Part shown: in pieces, positions 25,743 to 39,200 of the stretch | Layout: the number at the start of each line of letters is the position of its first letter | Position numbering within the stretch: the stretch's first letter is position 1 | Assembly (NCBI GenBank): GCA_009823395.1 | Contig: CM020520.1 | Coordinates: forward strand, 3,076,501-3,140,500 | Origin: Thamnaconus septentrionalis | Taxonomy: Eukaryota; Chordata; Actinopteri; Tetraodontiformes; Monacanthidae | Direction of reading: 5' to 3' | DNA length: 64,000 nt | The notes under the pieces: model-generated | The model's input: the letters and a program-made list of their open reading frames with translations, nothing else | What the model was told of the DNA's origin: nothing | Databases searched by the model: none | Program-made: the position numbers and the translations under genes

Positions 25743-27511
25743 ATGTCCAAGTCTCTGAAGAAGATTGTGGAGGAGAGTCGAGAGAAGAACCTGCCTGATG
25801 TGGAGATGTGTGACAGAGGCATTTCCAACATGTTGGACATTCCAGGACTGTGTAAGAACCGCACACACAGTCAGCCAGCCTGCGAGAAACTGACGTTTGA
25901 GGGAAATAAAAGTTCTTCAGCTACCACTGCCGATAACAATCCAGTATCTGCTTTCCGCACAGGCTTTTACTTTTTAATATAATCCAAAACACCATAAAAA
26001 CCTAACAGACTAGAGAAATAAAATCGCATCTCAACTGGTTACTAAGCTGTGAATCCAGCAGCTCCGCGAAGAACTGACCCCCTGTCACTATTATATATTA
26101 AAAATGCACTGCAAGGAAATATTGAACTGATGTTTTGACGTTTCAGTCACCTTGTCCAACATCACCCAGCTGGTCCTCAGCCACAACAAGGTTGCAGGTA
26201 CGTTGCCTCTTGAAGACACAACCGCAAAAGTGAACTGCATGCGTGATATTAATATTTCCTTTTTTGTTTTTTTATGTCTTCAGTGGTGCCTGCAAACATC
26301 ACTGAGTTGAAGAACTTGGAGGTTCTGAACATGTTCAATAACCAGATTGAGGAGCTTCCCACTCAGATCAGCAGCCTTCAGAAGCTGAAGCACCTCAACC
26401 TTGGGTGACTTTCCTTTTTCAAACGTTGTTTACAGTTTAGAGCTGTAGAGACTTTGAGTTTTCAGCGTCTGCAAGCATCTCTTTTGTTTGTTTGTTTGTT
26501 TTTAAAGTATGAACCGTCTGAGCACCTTGCCTAGAGGGTTTGGTTCTTTGCCAGCTCTGGAAGTTTTGGATCTGACCTACAACAACCTGAACCAGAGCTC
26601 CCTGCCTGGGAACTTCTTTTACCTCAGTGAGTGAAAACACACACACTCTGAAACATTTGCACGTGCAGCACTTGCAGGTTGCTGGAGTGACTTGAATTAA
26701 TGAGGTGTTTGTCTTTGCAGCAACTCTTCGTGCTCTCTATCTCAGTGACAATGACTTTGAAAGCATCCCTGCTGACATCGAGAAGCTGTCAAAGCTGCAA
26801 ATTGTAAGTTTATATCAGGATGGCACCAGTCGCTCTACCGCTACGTGAGTCCCTTTGTCTTTGTCAGAGCTGACCTTTGACCTTCCTGTTTGTCTTTTCT
26901 TTTTGTCTCTTTTCTCCAGTTAAGTCTGAGGGATAATGATCTGATCTCGCTGCCCAAGGAGATTGGAGAGCTGGCGCACCTGAAAGAGCTTCACATCCAG
27001 GGCAACAGACTGACTGTCCTGCCCCCTGAGCTGGGTATATATGCAACAACATCACCGTGCTTCTCTTTTCTTCACTTTCACCTGTTCACTTCAAGTACAT
27101 TGGTCCAACAGCCGTATGCGCCTGTGTCCGAAGGAACACAAATACTTGGGAAGTAATGATGACTCTTTGTGTTCTCCTGCTGCAGGTAATCTGGACCTGA
27201 CTGGCCCAAAACAGGTGTTCAAAGCTGAGAACAACCCCTGGGTGACTCCCATCGCAGACCAGTTCCAGCTTGGAGTCTCCCATGTTTTTGAATATGTTCG
27301 CTCAGAAACCTATAAGTAGTGAGTAGTCAAACTAGTAGTAAAAGTGTCCCTGCTGTTAATACTGGCACCCGTGGAAATGAATAATTTGTCATCTCTTCTT
27401 TCCTGAAGTCTTCATGGACGGCACATGATGGCCAACCCAGAACCTCCAAAGAAGAACAACGACAAGACTAAGAAGATCAGCCGCAAGCCACTGGCTGCAA
27501 AGAACAAATAA
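25743..27511 (+). CDS. rsu1: Ras suppressor protein 1 (leucine-rich repeat, PINCH partner)
   Basis: Cytosolic leucine-rich-repeat protein that binds PINCH1 in the ILK-PINCH-parvin complex at focal adhesions and dampens Ras signalling. The start [16 protein letters not shown] at 25743 matches human RSU1. LRR units follow across exons at about 26145-26196 ([12 protein letters not shown]), 26284-26404 ([16 protein letters not shown]), 26508-26625 ([16 protein letters not shown]), 26720-26803 ([16 protein letters not shown]), 26920-27034 ([16 protein letters not shown]), then the C-terminal cap at 27184-27316 ([18 protein letters not shown]) and the last exon at 27408-27511 ([20 protein letters not shown], ending KNK). 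Expected length is about 277 residues, as in other vertebrates. The AATAAA hexamer overlaps the TAA stop codon. No frame break is seen. Confidence 0.96.
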
Positions 27512-29285
27512 AGAAGAGACAGCGGAGAACTTGATCAGCGACATGAACTCACCGTATGTCCCTTTTGGTTTTGTTTTTTTAAAACACAATTTAAAATGAA
27601 AATGCATCAATTTTATTCTTAAATATGCTCGTGCTGTTTGCTCGGCGATATTTCATTCTAGACGCTTTCTAATATTTTAATGGTTAAAGTTTTTTGCGCA
27701 GCGTACTAAGTGTACTTGAACAAAGAGGTGATTATTGTTACAACTAACATGTCCACAACATGAGAGTCTCTTCTAATGGAGGTGGACTTTTGATTGACAC
27801 ATTCAGTGTCAGTCATAGATGGCAACCTTGCAGGGAAACACTGTTTAAGTGCTTTGAAACCAAAAACCACTCTCCAGTCTTTGCATGTTCGCCTCTGTAC
27901 CTTTGTCTAAATATCTGAAAGGCCCACTAGTGGTACGCTTATGCAATATCTATAGAGTTGGAATGTATTTTTTATAACTGTGTTGCTGCCAACATTTATA
28001 TACCCAGAATCACCGAATGCAGCTTTGTGACACCCAACCTACCTTTGACCTCACCTCGGACAGCATTTTGTTTCCAGCCTGTCTGTGGTTCAGAATCGAG
28101 TCATTGTTTCTAACCTTTGTTTTGTTTTGTTTTGTTTTTTATAACTTATGGAACTTATATCCCTTTAATCCACATAGTGCAACAAAGCTCTTCACTGTGT
28201 CGCATCATTTCAGAAATATTATTTGATTAGTAAATACTAAACCCACTACCACAAACACTTACACTGTCACTTTGTCACTCCTCTGCTGCTTTCTGCCTCA
28301 GTTGCCTTCATTAGAAATTTTCCAGCTTTTTTTGTAAACTTTTAATATTTCTGTTTGTAAAACACTATTTATTATTTTGTGCTGAGTTTGCCCAGTTAGA
28401 TTACCTTCTGAAACAGTCAATTGTCTTTAGTAAACATGTTAAAAAGTGATTTGGAGTTGAGTCTGGTTCCAGCTGGCCATCAGAAGCAGGAGCTGTCCAT
28501 ACAGGTACCGGCACTGATAGTAGAATTGATGAGGTTGCTTCAGGAGAAAAGGATGAGTGGCCTGCAGTGGTTGGGAATAAAATAAAGAAACATTCCGTTC
28601 AGAAAAACAACCAGGAAGGGAAAAAATAGCATGAGTGGCTTTCCAACACCAGTAGGAGCTGCAGGTCAAGTCCCGCCTCCATGCAGTCAGCATGTCAAGT
28701 GGCCTCAGGGCAAGACTTTCACCTGTTGATGTCCCCCAAAGCCACAGGTTGTGTACTTAAAGCGGGTTGAGGGCTGCTGCCACCTGCATGTGTGCATGTG
28801 TGACTGCGTGGATCCAGTTTTAGCCGTCTCGTAAAGTTGAGGCCAAATGGAGCCCATCGTTTTTTCAAAGGTCCGAATATCATTTCAAACAGATGAAAAG
28901 CAAAAACCCTTTTTTAAATGAAGTTCACTTACAAGTTGCAACCAAAAGAAACGACACAGTTTGCCTTAAATGTTTGCTTTTGAACCCGAGCAGCTCCGAC
29001 TTTTGACAGTAAAGTGTAATGACTATCAGCGCTGTGCAGTTTGAAGTTCTTTTCTGTATTTACTGTTAGTTATCCATGCATTTATGCACAATGTGCATTT
29101 GTTCTCCATACAAGAAATGACATATGAAACAGTCTGAACCCTAAGTGCAACAAAACAAGAGGGGGAAGGTTGTGGCCTCCCTGAGACCCTCCTGATCCAT
29201 CACAGCCTTCTGCCAAAATGACACCGTCTGCCTTCACATTGCTGCCCAAACACACCAGCTGTGGCCGTGTTTGAGCTCTGAAGTG

Positions 29286-29329
<44 letters not shown>

Positions 29330-31152
29330 GCTGTTGGTGCAGAGCCACTGATTGACCCTCGGATTCACTGTAAAGTCAAAACTATTCATTTCCGTGTGTG
29401 TGATTGTTGTTTGTTTCTGCATCTAAAGAAAAATAGTTGTAAAAGTGTCACTCTGTAGTATGATTGTATGTGTACATGTATACACGCATGTGACATGTGA
29501 AAGATGGGAAGAAAAAAAAAGTAAGTGTGATGATACAATGTCACAGCAACTCATTGAAGACATTTTTGTGCTAATCTGCGCTGGGAACAACTCAGTTTCT
29601 TTGGCATTTATCGCATTCTTTCTGTATTTAAATGTCAAAATAAACCAAAAAAAGCCTTCATCCTCTAGTGTGCTGTTGTCCCATCACCTCCTCCCACTTC
29701 AACGTTGCTTAATGCAAATTAACCAGGGTTTAAAATGAATGAAATCCGTCCTTTTAAAATTAAAGTAACTCGGGCTAGTACCGGCATGTCGCCAAGGTCG
29801 GCCAGGCCAATGGGAGAGCTGGAAACACGGAAGGCGTGTCCGAAAGAGGAGATGAGGTTGAAGCAGCCAATCACCGACTCACTCGATGGAACGCCTTCCT
29901 GTCTTTAACTCGAGATGGCTGAAGAAAGATTAATGCGCCTATCATTTTAACAATTGTAATTCCAATGCTAACATGCTGGCCCTGCCCCTGGCTGCTGCTG
30001 CTCCTCCACCAGGGAGGCGTGGCCTTGTTAGCGCAGGAGTTTCATCAGTTTCATCAAAACCATGTGACCTTTTCATCCTTCCATGATTAGAGTTTTTGTG
30101 ACTGTTTTATCTGCTGAAAGGAAGCCACTTAAGCCTTTTGTTTGTTGTCTGCATTGATCTGCAGGGCTTTGTCACGCCTGTAATTCAGCCCTCAGGGAAA
30201 CAAGGCTGAGCTAATTTAAAGGGTTACATTTTACAACTTTACCCCTCAGAGTTGTAACAACACAGTTAAGAGTCTGATGTGCACAATCCCTTGTAAACCA
30301 GGACACGTGTCACTTTTTGCAGGAAACATCGTCATGGCATCAGGTGCTTTCTCAACCCTTTTTTCTTTTTCTCTTTCTGCATGTTTGGCCATATTTTACC
30401 AAACAGGAAAGCAGTGGTATCGATCACTGTCAGTCACTCACCTCTGCCCAGGAAATTAAAAAAAATGATCTCATCTTTTAGAAGAAATCTTTTGACATTT
30501 TTCTCAGCATGTGGCCACAAAACCCCATGGCCAGCCCTGCTGGCCCCTCCCACTCCCACGTGCACAGCGCAGGCTCTGTTCAAAAGCTGCTCCACCAGTT
30601 CAGCAGATCACTCTGCAGAAACCCAAGAGGGCGTCACACCTGCGGACTGTTGGCAGTGGTTCCTGCGCTGTCTGGGGTTCATGGAAGGACGAAATATGTG
30701 ACTTGAAGGATTTAAAAAGAAGAAAGAAAGACAGAAGAAGAAGAAGGAGAAGAAGGAGAAGACAACTTGGCCAAGGTAGGGAAACATCAGAGCAGCATTG
30801 TGAGCTATAGTGTTGAGCCTGTACCACAAGATTCTTCTTCTTCTTCTTCTTCTTCTTCTTCTTCTTCTTCTCAGAAGGTACCATTGCTAATATTCCCAAA
30901 CCTGATGATCAACTGCATCATGAGATGTTTTTCCACAAGCTAGAATGTCTTTTTTCCTTTTTGTGTTTCCTTCTTCCCCTTCTTATTTTTCTCCCTCTTC
31001 TTCCTGTAATGTGTTTGGATCAGTTCAGTGTTAATACGCCAACTTTCCTTGTTGAGCCACTTCACATTCAGTGAATAAAGCAAGAGGCCAGAATTCAGTG
31101 TCTGTTGTATGAAAATAGTGTGATTGGTCGCTCCTGTCCAGGGACCCTCACC
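27512..31152. other. rsu1 3' UTR and intergenic region before the Deltex-domain gene
   Basis: No confident coding sequence lies here. Possible late rsu1 polyadenylation signals are AATAAA-containing stretches near 28570-28580 and 29639-29644. A (TG)n microsatellite occupies 29289-29326. A purine-rich GAA/GGA tract at about 30716-30765 is followed by a TTC tract at about 30832-30872, potentially pairing as a hairpin. A candidate 5' exon of the next gene may lie between 30509 and 30775, but none could be placed by phase. Confidence 0.5.
30716..30872. repeat. Paired GAA/AGG-rich and TTC-rich triplet tracts in inverted arrangement
   Basis: A purine tract (AAGAAGAAGGAGAAGAAGG-type) is followed about 70 bases later by about 13 TTC/CTT units. 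The tracts are largely complementary when folded, so the region could form an imperfect hairpin. Long spurious ORFs rich in Lys/Arg or Phe/Leu run through it and are not genes. Confidence 0.7.
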
Positions 31153-32211
<1,059 letters not shown>

Positions 32212-33042
32212 CAGAGCAGCAAAACAAACAGCAGAAACAAACAAGAAGTAGAAAAAAACTCAAACTTCCAAGTGTTTGTTCTTCTCCACATGCACCATTC
32301 AGGGTGACTGTTACATTCCTGCTTTCCTTGCACGTGAAACCTGTCAAATGTGAACTTGCTTGCTCGCTCACTCGTCCACTCACTCACTCACTCACTCACT
32401 CACTCACTCACTCACTCACTCACTCACTCGCTCACTCAGCAGGACTTGTGTCGGGCCTCAGCGTCTCTTCTCTTTCTCCCCTTTGACTTTTGCGCACAAA
32501 AGCTCAAATTATTCACCAGAGTGGTTGAAGTATTTTAGTTCAACATTATAATTTCTATTTATATTTCGCCTTGTCTTTCTGACCATTTGATGAATGCATC
32601 ACTCAGTGTTTGGAATTTTCTGTGTCCCACATTCATGAGAACTAAATTGCAGATGACACACTGGATGCTTCCTGTGTTTGCTTGTAAATATGTATTTTTT
32701 TCTGACTGTGATGAGAAGAAATTTGGAGATTAGTTTTGAAGTTTCCCTCTTTTATAAATTCACTAAACCTGTTTTTTCCCTGAAATTGATCCCTCGTGCC
32801 ATCATGTGCCTTCATTCTTACAGTTGAAGCAGACAGCAGTAGGTCGCCACAGGTATTAGGAAAATCTTATTGAACATACAATACATGAGAAAAAAACAGA
32901 ATTCATAGGAATAAGTACAAGAATGACGTCACTTCACTGTGATTTTCAGTCTCAGAGTTTTTTCTGCTACTTTTTCTCTGAAGAAAAGATGTTTTAGAAG
33001 CTCTCACTCATCGCTGGTCATCGTCTTCCACACGGGTCGGTG
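32212..33042. other. 3' region between convergent Deltex-domain and secreted-protein genes
   Basis: It contains a CACT tetranucleotide microsatellite (32377-32438) and AT-rich sequence. It presumably holds both 3' UTRs. No additional coding exon is seen. Confidence 0.5.
32377..32438. repeat. (CACT)n microsatellite
   Basis: About 15 CTCA/CACT units in the 3' flank of the Deltex-domain gene. The apparent leucine/threonine/histidine-rich ORFs across it are repeat artefacts. Confidence 0.9.
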
Positions 33043-34195
33043 TCAGTAGACTGTGCAGTTTGCAGTGGAGCGCTGGGTGCACAGGAAGTCACTGGTGACC
33101 TCTTTGTAACCTCTGGCCTCAGTCAGACCACTTCCTGTTTAAGCAAAGCAAGATTAAAGAGACTTAGATGCTTTTTTTTCCTCCTCTGCCCTGTTGGTCA
33201 TTGTTGGTCGGTTGGAGTCTGTTTGCGTTCCCTCAGTTTGTTTGTGGTCTCACCTTCCATCAGGTTGTACAGGTTGCAGTAGTTGGTGCCCTGGTCTCTG
33301 ACCACGTACCAGTTTTCAGAGACGGACATGGCCTGCAGGCAGCAAGGTTGGAACAAAATCACACAGAAGAAATAAAATAGAACAAAGTAGAACTCAGCCG
33401 ATGAGAGAAATGTCAAGATGGAGAGCAAAAACCCACCGACACGTGACAGCACGTGAAGAAGTTGAAGGAGGTCAGTTGAAAGTTGAGCTCGTCCCTGTAG
33501 CCCTTGAAAGGAGTGGTGTGTGTGGCCGCGATGAAGTGGGTGGAGGCAGAGCGCAGCTGCGGGAGGAGGAAACAGTGTTTGGTTGGAGGTCACAGGGGGC
33601 GTGAACACAGAGGAGAGGCCGAATCTGCTGCAATGATCAGACACATTAACCAAGACCCAAAGGTTCTCACTCTGCCTTCACCGTCGTATGTAGTCTGACC
33701 ACGACCTGGTCAGACTCTGACAGACGCACCTTATACAGACACTTCTGTCCTCCCATGGAGCAGCCAGCCATGCTCGTCCACTTCCTGATCTGAGAGACCA
33801 GCGAGTCAGAAACTGCTCTGCATGACGTCGCAAAATACCTGCAGAGGAGCAGCAAAGCAATGCACAGTAAAGTCACTCAGTGCACCGCAGGACCATTTGC
33901 AACTCGGTCAACATGTATTTAAAAAAAATAAATCAGTTGGTCCCATAAATGAAGCTGTTATTGAGCCTTATCCATTTCCCCATGTTTGGTAAATGACAAA
34001 AGGAAAAGAACAGATTGTCCTCTGTTATCAATCATATTCAAAGCAACGTTTCATGTGACACAATCAAAAGAGAGAGAGAGATGCAACATACCATTCCACC
34101 TTGCACTGGGCGTGCAGAGGGCCGCAGCAACACGGCTGCCAGGTGAAGCCAACAACGAGCACGACTGCTGCAAGTTTCCAGGAAAGCGACGGCAT
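33043..34195 (-). CDS. Small secreted cysteine-rich protein, family not recognised
   Basis: Five exons splice cleanly on the minus strand: 34195-about 34091 (signal peptide [20 protein letters not shown] then CCC and HAQCKVEW), about 33840-33731 ([32 protein letters not shown]), about 33556-33438 ([28 protein letters not shown]), about 33333-33254 ([20 protein letters not shown]) and about 33134-33043 ([17 protein letters not shown], stop). The product is about 165 residues, with an N-terminal hydrophobic leader, no further membrane segment, about a dozen cysteines and one N-glycosylation sequon (NCT) near the C-terminus. All splice phases agree and no internal stop occurs, so I regard it as a real gene. 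The compact Cys-rich fold with conserved-looking [11 protein letters not shown] and [10 protein letters not shown] motifs suggests an extracellular ligand or lectin-like factor, but I cannot name a family. It is convergent with the Deltex-domain gene and divergent from pde1c. Confidence 0.75.
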
Positions 34196-34921
34196 CTCGA
34201 CTCCGGAGAAAGAGGATCACACCACGGCCCGGACGGAGGGGTCTTCTTCTGAAGTGACCACTGGTCCACAAAGTGAGTGAAGTGAGTGAAGTGCGAGAGG
34301 AGGGTAAACAAGAATAGAGGACATCACACATCACAGGATCATCATGTGCTTTTCTGGAAAAGAAAGAGGAGGAAAAAAAACTCTAATCTAATAAACCAAT
34401 AAAGGCAGAAGACAGAAAGCTTCTCTGCAGATACTGGGGTAACAGAGACCCCTAGAGGCCAAGTGCAATAACTGCAGCGATGCTGCAGTAACATAAAAAT
34501 GACCTGCTTCTTTTGTATCATATGTGCCAGTTCATGAAGAGCTTCTACACAGCAAAGTCAAAGCTTGATTTTTGATTTGCACTGATGGAAGAAATTCTGT
34601 TTGATCACCGCCGCAGCTGAACAGGTGAGGATCCAAGGAGCAGAATGACTACAGGAGATGTTACTGTAAAGTGTTGTTTGTGTGTGTGTGTGTGTGTGTG
34701 TGGGGAGGGCCGGATGACGGCCTTCAGGGATTGGGGGGAGGGGCGGAGGGAGGGCGGGGTGTCACGTGTTCCTCCTCAACAAAACTGCTCCTCAAGTCTC
34801 TGGGGGGCTCGAGGCAGCACTGCCAGGGTTACACCCACTCAGCCATGAGGTTGGCGCCTCTTCTGGGAAGGATCTCACCCGGTGAGAGGGAGAGAGCCGA
34901 GGAGACGCAGGAGCAACGACG
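34196..34921. other. Intergenic region between divergent secreted-protein gene and pde1c
   Basis: It contains the 5' flanks of both genes. A (TG)n microsatellite sits at 34679-34702, followed by a G-rich stretch (GGGGAGGGGCGGAGGGAGGGCGGGG, 34734-34759), a likely GC-box-type promoter element just upstream of the pde1c start. No coding exon is seen. Confidence 0.45.
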
Positions 34922-35551
34922 ATGAGCTGGTCGACCGGCAAGAAGGAGGGATTCAAAAAGTGTCGCAGTGCCACTTTCAGCATCGATGGTTTCAGCTTCA
35001 CCATTGGTAGGAAGCTTCTGTTCACCGTCTGCCTGTGTGTTTGTGTGTGTTATGTTCTCTTCTGCGGCTGACTTGAGATGTTTGCTGGTGCTAAAAGTGG
35101 TGTGGTGGTGGATTTAGATGCAGATTGAAAAGCTGCGCAGTGCCTGAGATGTTTTGAAAAGTGATGTGTCCATGTGTTGGAGTGATTCCTCACCTGCTGT
35201 CCTCCCCGCTGATGCTGTCATGATCACACCTCGCCTCGCCTCGTCTGTCTGGGTCCATCTGTTTCTCACTTCCTGATGGCCACACCTCACGCTGGACCAC
35301 TCCTCAGTCACTCAGCCGCTGCTGCTTGCAGAGGGAAGCAGGAGGGGAGGTGAAAGTGTGTGAGAAACTGCTGGTTGGCTGGTGAGGATTTGAAAATACT
35401 TGGAAACACTTGGAAACACGACTCCAGTCAGAAGGTCACCCAGCCGTGCTGACATCAGCGAAGGTCTGCTGCTCGGTGCTGCTGCATCCTGTCTCCATGG
35501 CAACCAGGAGAGACAGAAAATGACTCTGACATCATGTTTAACTCCAGCAAA

Positions 35552-35588
<37 letters not shown>

Positions 35589-36201
35589 GGCTGCTAAATT
35601 TAGCTTCTCATCAGTGCTAATGAAGTGGCCTCCTCTCACTGGAGTGGATAATCTGGAGTTGTTGAATTGTCGTTATGTTTTGTGTGTCTGCTGTGGGTCG
35701 AACATGGTGACAAGCATCAGACTGAATGTGCAGTGAGAAGACATTTCTGACTTTTTCTTCTCAAAGTTGCCAATGAGGGAGGAGAGAGCAGCCGCCGCCC
35801 ACTGGCCCGCCTCGCACGTGAGTTCCTTGCAGCAGACCGAGGAAAATGACCTCTTCAGGTGATGCAAAATAAACATTGTTATTACCACAATGTGAGCTAA
35901 TAGAGCATGGGTTTGTATGCGTGTGTGTGTAGGTTCACGGTCCCAGAACGCACTGAACACCAGCGTCAGCGACTGCGCCGGCCTGAAGAAGCTCGCAGGA
36001 ATTCCGGCCGACCCTCGAAGCTCCGAGGAAATTCTTGCGGATGAGCTGCCGACCCCTGAAGACCTGGACGCCATGGAGAAGGCGGCCATCAGGTCGCACG
36101 CAGTCCCCCCCCCCCCAACACTTCAACCGGCCTGCATGCACAATCTTCTCTGTTGTATCAGAAAGCTTGAGAAAATGTATCCTATTTTCCTCCTGGTTAT
36201 T

Positions 36202-36250
<49 letters not shown>

Positions 36251-39200
36251 TTGTGTTTGCAGGCTGCGATGTCTGGTGAAACAGCTGGAGAAGGGCGAGG
36301 TGCCTGTGTCCGACCTGAAGAAAAACCTGGAGTACGCAGCCTTGGTCCTGGAGTCTCTGTACGTGGAGCAAACCAGGTCAGAACCTTCCAGCTCAGTTCT
36401 GAGTGTCTCCCTCTGGGTCCAGCTTTCACATCAGCTGCAAGACTCTGCTGTTCCCATTTGCATCTCTATAGTGTGTATTTTAACCCCGCCCCCTCTCTCT
36501 GTGCAGGCAGCTGGTCGATCCGGAGGACGAGCTGCGCAACTTCCAGTCGAACTCGGTGCCGTCGGAGGTCCGTGAGTGGTTGGCCTCCACCTTCACCCGG
36601 CAGACGGTGCTGACGGTGCGCAGCAGCGAGGACAAGCCTCGCTTCAGGAGCATCGTGCACGCCGTGCAGGCCAGCATCTTCGTGGAGAGGTCGGGCTTGG
36701 TTCCTCTCGTGCTGGTGTTGAGCCGCTGCTGCAGACAGAGGGAGACGTGAGGAAAATGTCTTCTTCTGTGTGCTGCAGGATGTACCGACAGGCTTCCAAC
36801 GCCATGGGCATCAACTACCCCCCAAACGTCATCACTGAGCTCAAGGTAACTAAGAATGAGTTTGTGAAAAACTTTGACAAACTAATGTGTGTCTGTGTGT
36901 TTTCCAGCACGTGGACACTTGGTCCTTCAATGTGTTTGCGCTGAACGAAGCCAGCGGAGACCACGCGCTCAAGTTTGTCTTTTACGAGCTTCTCACCAGA
37001 TACGACTTGATCCATCGCTTCAAGGTGCGAGACAGACTGTCACTGCCTGCAGGAGGCGCTCTTCCCTCTGTTCCAACACAACAACCTCTCACTCTTCTTC
37101 TGTTGTGTTGTGTTGTGTTGTGTTGTGTTGTGTGATCCAGGTGCCCATCTCCGCCCTCATCTCCTTCATCAGCTCGCTGGAGTTGGGCTACAGCAAGTAC
37201 AAAAACCCCTATCACAACCTGGTGCACGCGGCCGACGTCACTCAGACCATCCACCACCTGCTGCTCAAGACCGGCATCGTGGTGAGAGTTGCACAATGAA
37301 AGCCACAGGAACTCAGTGAACCTTCTGTTTTATCCATTTATTTCCAGCAGGTTCAATCTGGAGGAAGGGGTTTCCCTTCATCAAGTCTCTCTCTCTTCCT
37401 CAGCACTGGTTGAGCGAGTTGGAAATCTTTGCCACGTTGTTTGCAGCGGCCATCCATGACTTTGAACACACAGGAACCACCAACAACTTCCACATCCAAA
37501 CCAGGTGAGCGTCCGTCTGTGAAGATGATGAAATGACGGCCCTGACTGTGGGATGCCAGGACAAACTGAGACTGGTTGGACTTGTGCAGGTCGGACACGG
37601 CCATGCTGTACAACGACCGAGCCGTCCTGGAGAACCACCACGTCAGCGCCGCCTACCGTCTGCTGCAGAGGGACGAGGACAACAACATTCTGTCCAATCT
37701 CTCCAAAGACGACTGGAGGTCAGAGGAGAAAAATCTCCATAGCTGCACAAAGTCTGACTTCCTGAAATATTTTTATTTTTATTTTTGAAATAGTCAAACA
37801 AGCCCAGTTCTTTTGTCCTATCTGGTCAGAGAACTGCGAACCCTGGTGGTGGAGATGGTGCTGGCCACTGACATGTCCTGCCATTTCCAGCAGATCAAAG
37901 CCATGAAGAGCCTCCTGCAGCAGCCCGAGGCGTGAGTGGAACCCTGCTCCCTCACAGTCAGACTAAGAAAAAACAGTCATCGTAAAACAGTTGTAAAGGA
38001 GTCGTCATGTGTGTAACTGGCTGCTGGGTCTGTGTCTGCAGGATTGACAAGCCGAAGGCTCTGTCACTGCTGCTGCACACTGCTGACATCAGCCACCCTG
38101 CAAAGTGCTGGGAGCTGCACCACCGCTGGACGGCGTCTCTCCTCGAGGAGTTTTTCAAGCAGGTGGGTCGCTGAGGTCGTTCAGCGGGTTGCCACAGCTG
38201 GTCACAGCTGGCCTGGAGTCAGCCACTGCAGGGGCTCTGTGCAGTGTGCAGTGCAAACACAGACAAACAAACTCTTTTTTGTTGTTGTTTTCAGGGTGAC
38301 AAAGAAGCAGAGCTGGGTTTGCCCTTCTCCCCGCTGTGTGACCGCAAATCCACCATGGTGGCACAGTCCCAGATCGGTGAGCACTACAGCTGCAGAGACT
38401 CATACTCTCAGAGTTTCGGCATTTTCAGTTGTTGTTATCCCTGACAAACTGGAGAAAAAGAGTAGTCTCTTTTTGAAGTGTGCATTGCACAAACTGAATG
38501 GCGTTGCTCTCCTGCAGGATTCATCGACTTCATCGTGGAGCCGACGTTCAGCGTGTTGACAGAGATGATTGAGAAGATCGTGCCGCCCCTCCTGGAGGAG
38601 GCGTCTGGCTATGGACGAGACGGCTGCAGGCGCTCCAGGTGAGTCAGCGAGCGTCGCTACTACACCGAAACCACTGACTGAAGAGGCCGCTTTCACCTTT
38701 GACCCCATGGTCCGGGTCAGGGATGCGCCAGTACCAGTATTGGATATAGATACATTGTGTACACAATGTGTTTGTACTGCAGTGAAACTTGTGACAGTCA
38801 TCTCATTTGTAAGAAAAACATGTTGAGAACATTTGTAGAAAAAAAATCTATTAAAAGTAAAATAATGATAAGTAATTCTATATGAAGTACTCAGTATCAA
38901 TATCCGCAAGTACTCGTACTCTACCCATTCCATCCTGGTGGCTCGACATCACCGTGTGGCTGTGCGTGTCTCCTCTTTCCTCAGCGTGCACAGCCTGGGC
39001 GGCGGCGAAGGGAATCTGACGGCCTCCGACTGCAGCTGCCCGCTGCCCACAGTGGACATCAGCAGCTTCAAGCTCACGTGGAATCAAGAGATCCGACACA
39101 ACAAGGACATCTGGAAGGCCAAGGCAGCCAAAGGCAAACCTCACTCACGCCTGCGTGCAAACTTTTCAATATGCATGATGCACAGTGGGGAAATTGCAAT

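Noticed and set aside
30600..30899. Lys/Leu/Phe-rich ORFs around 30.6-30.9 kb
   Set aside because: They are translations of GAA/TTC triplet repeats and show no conserved sequence.
34038..34334. Minus-strand ORFs of 86-98 residues near 34.0-34.3 kb
   Set aside because: They overlap, in other frames, the signal-peptide exon of the small secreted protein and show no recognisable domain.
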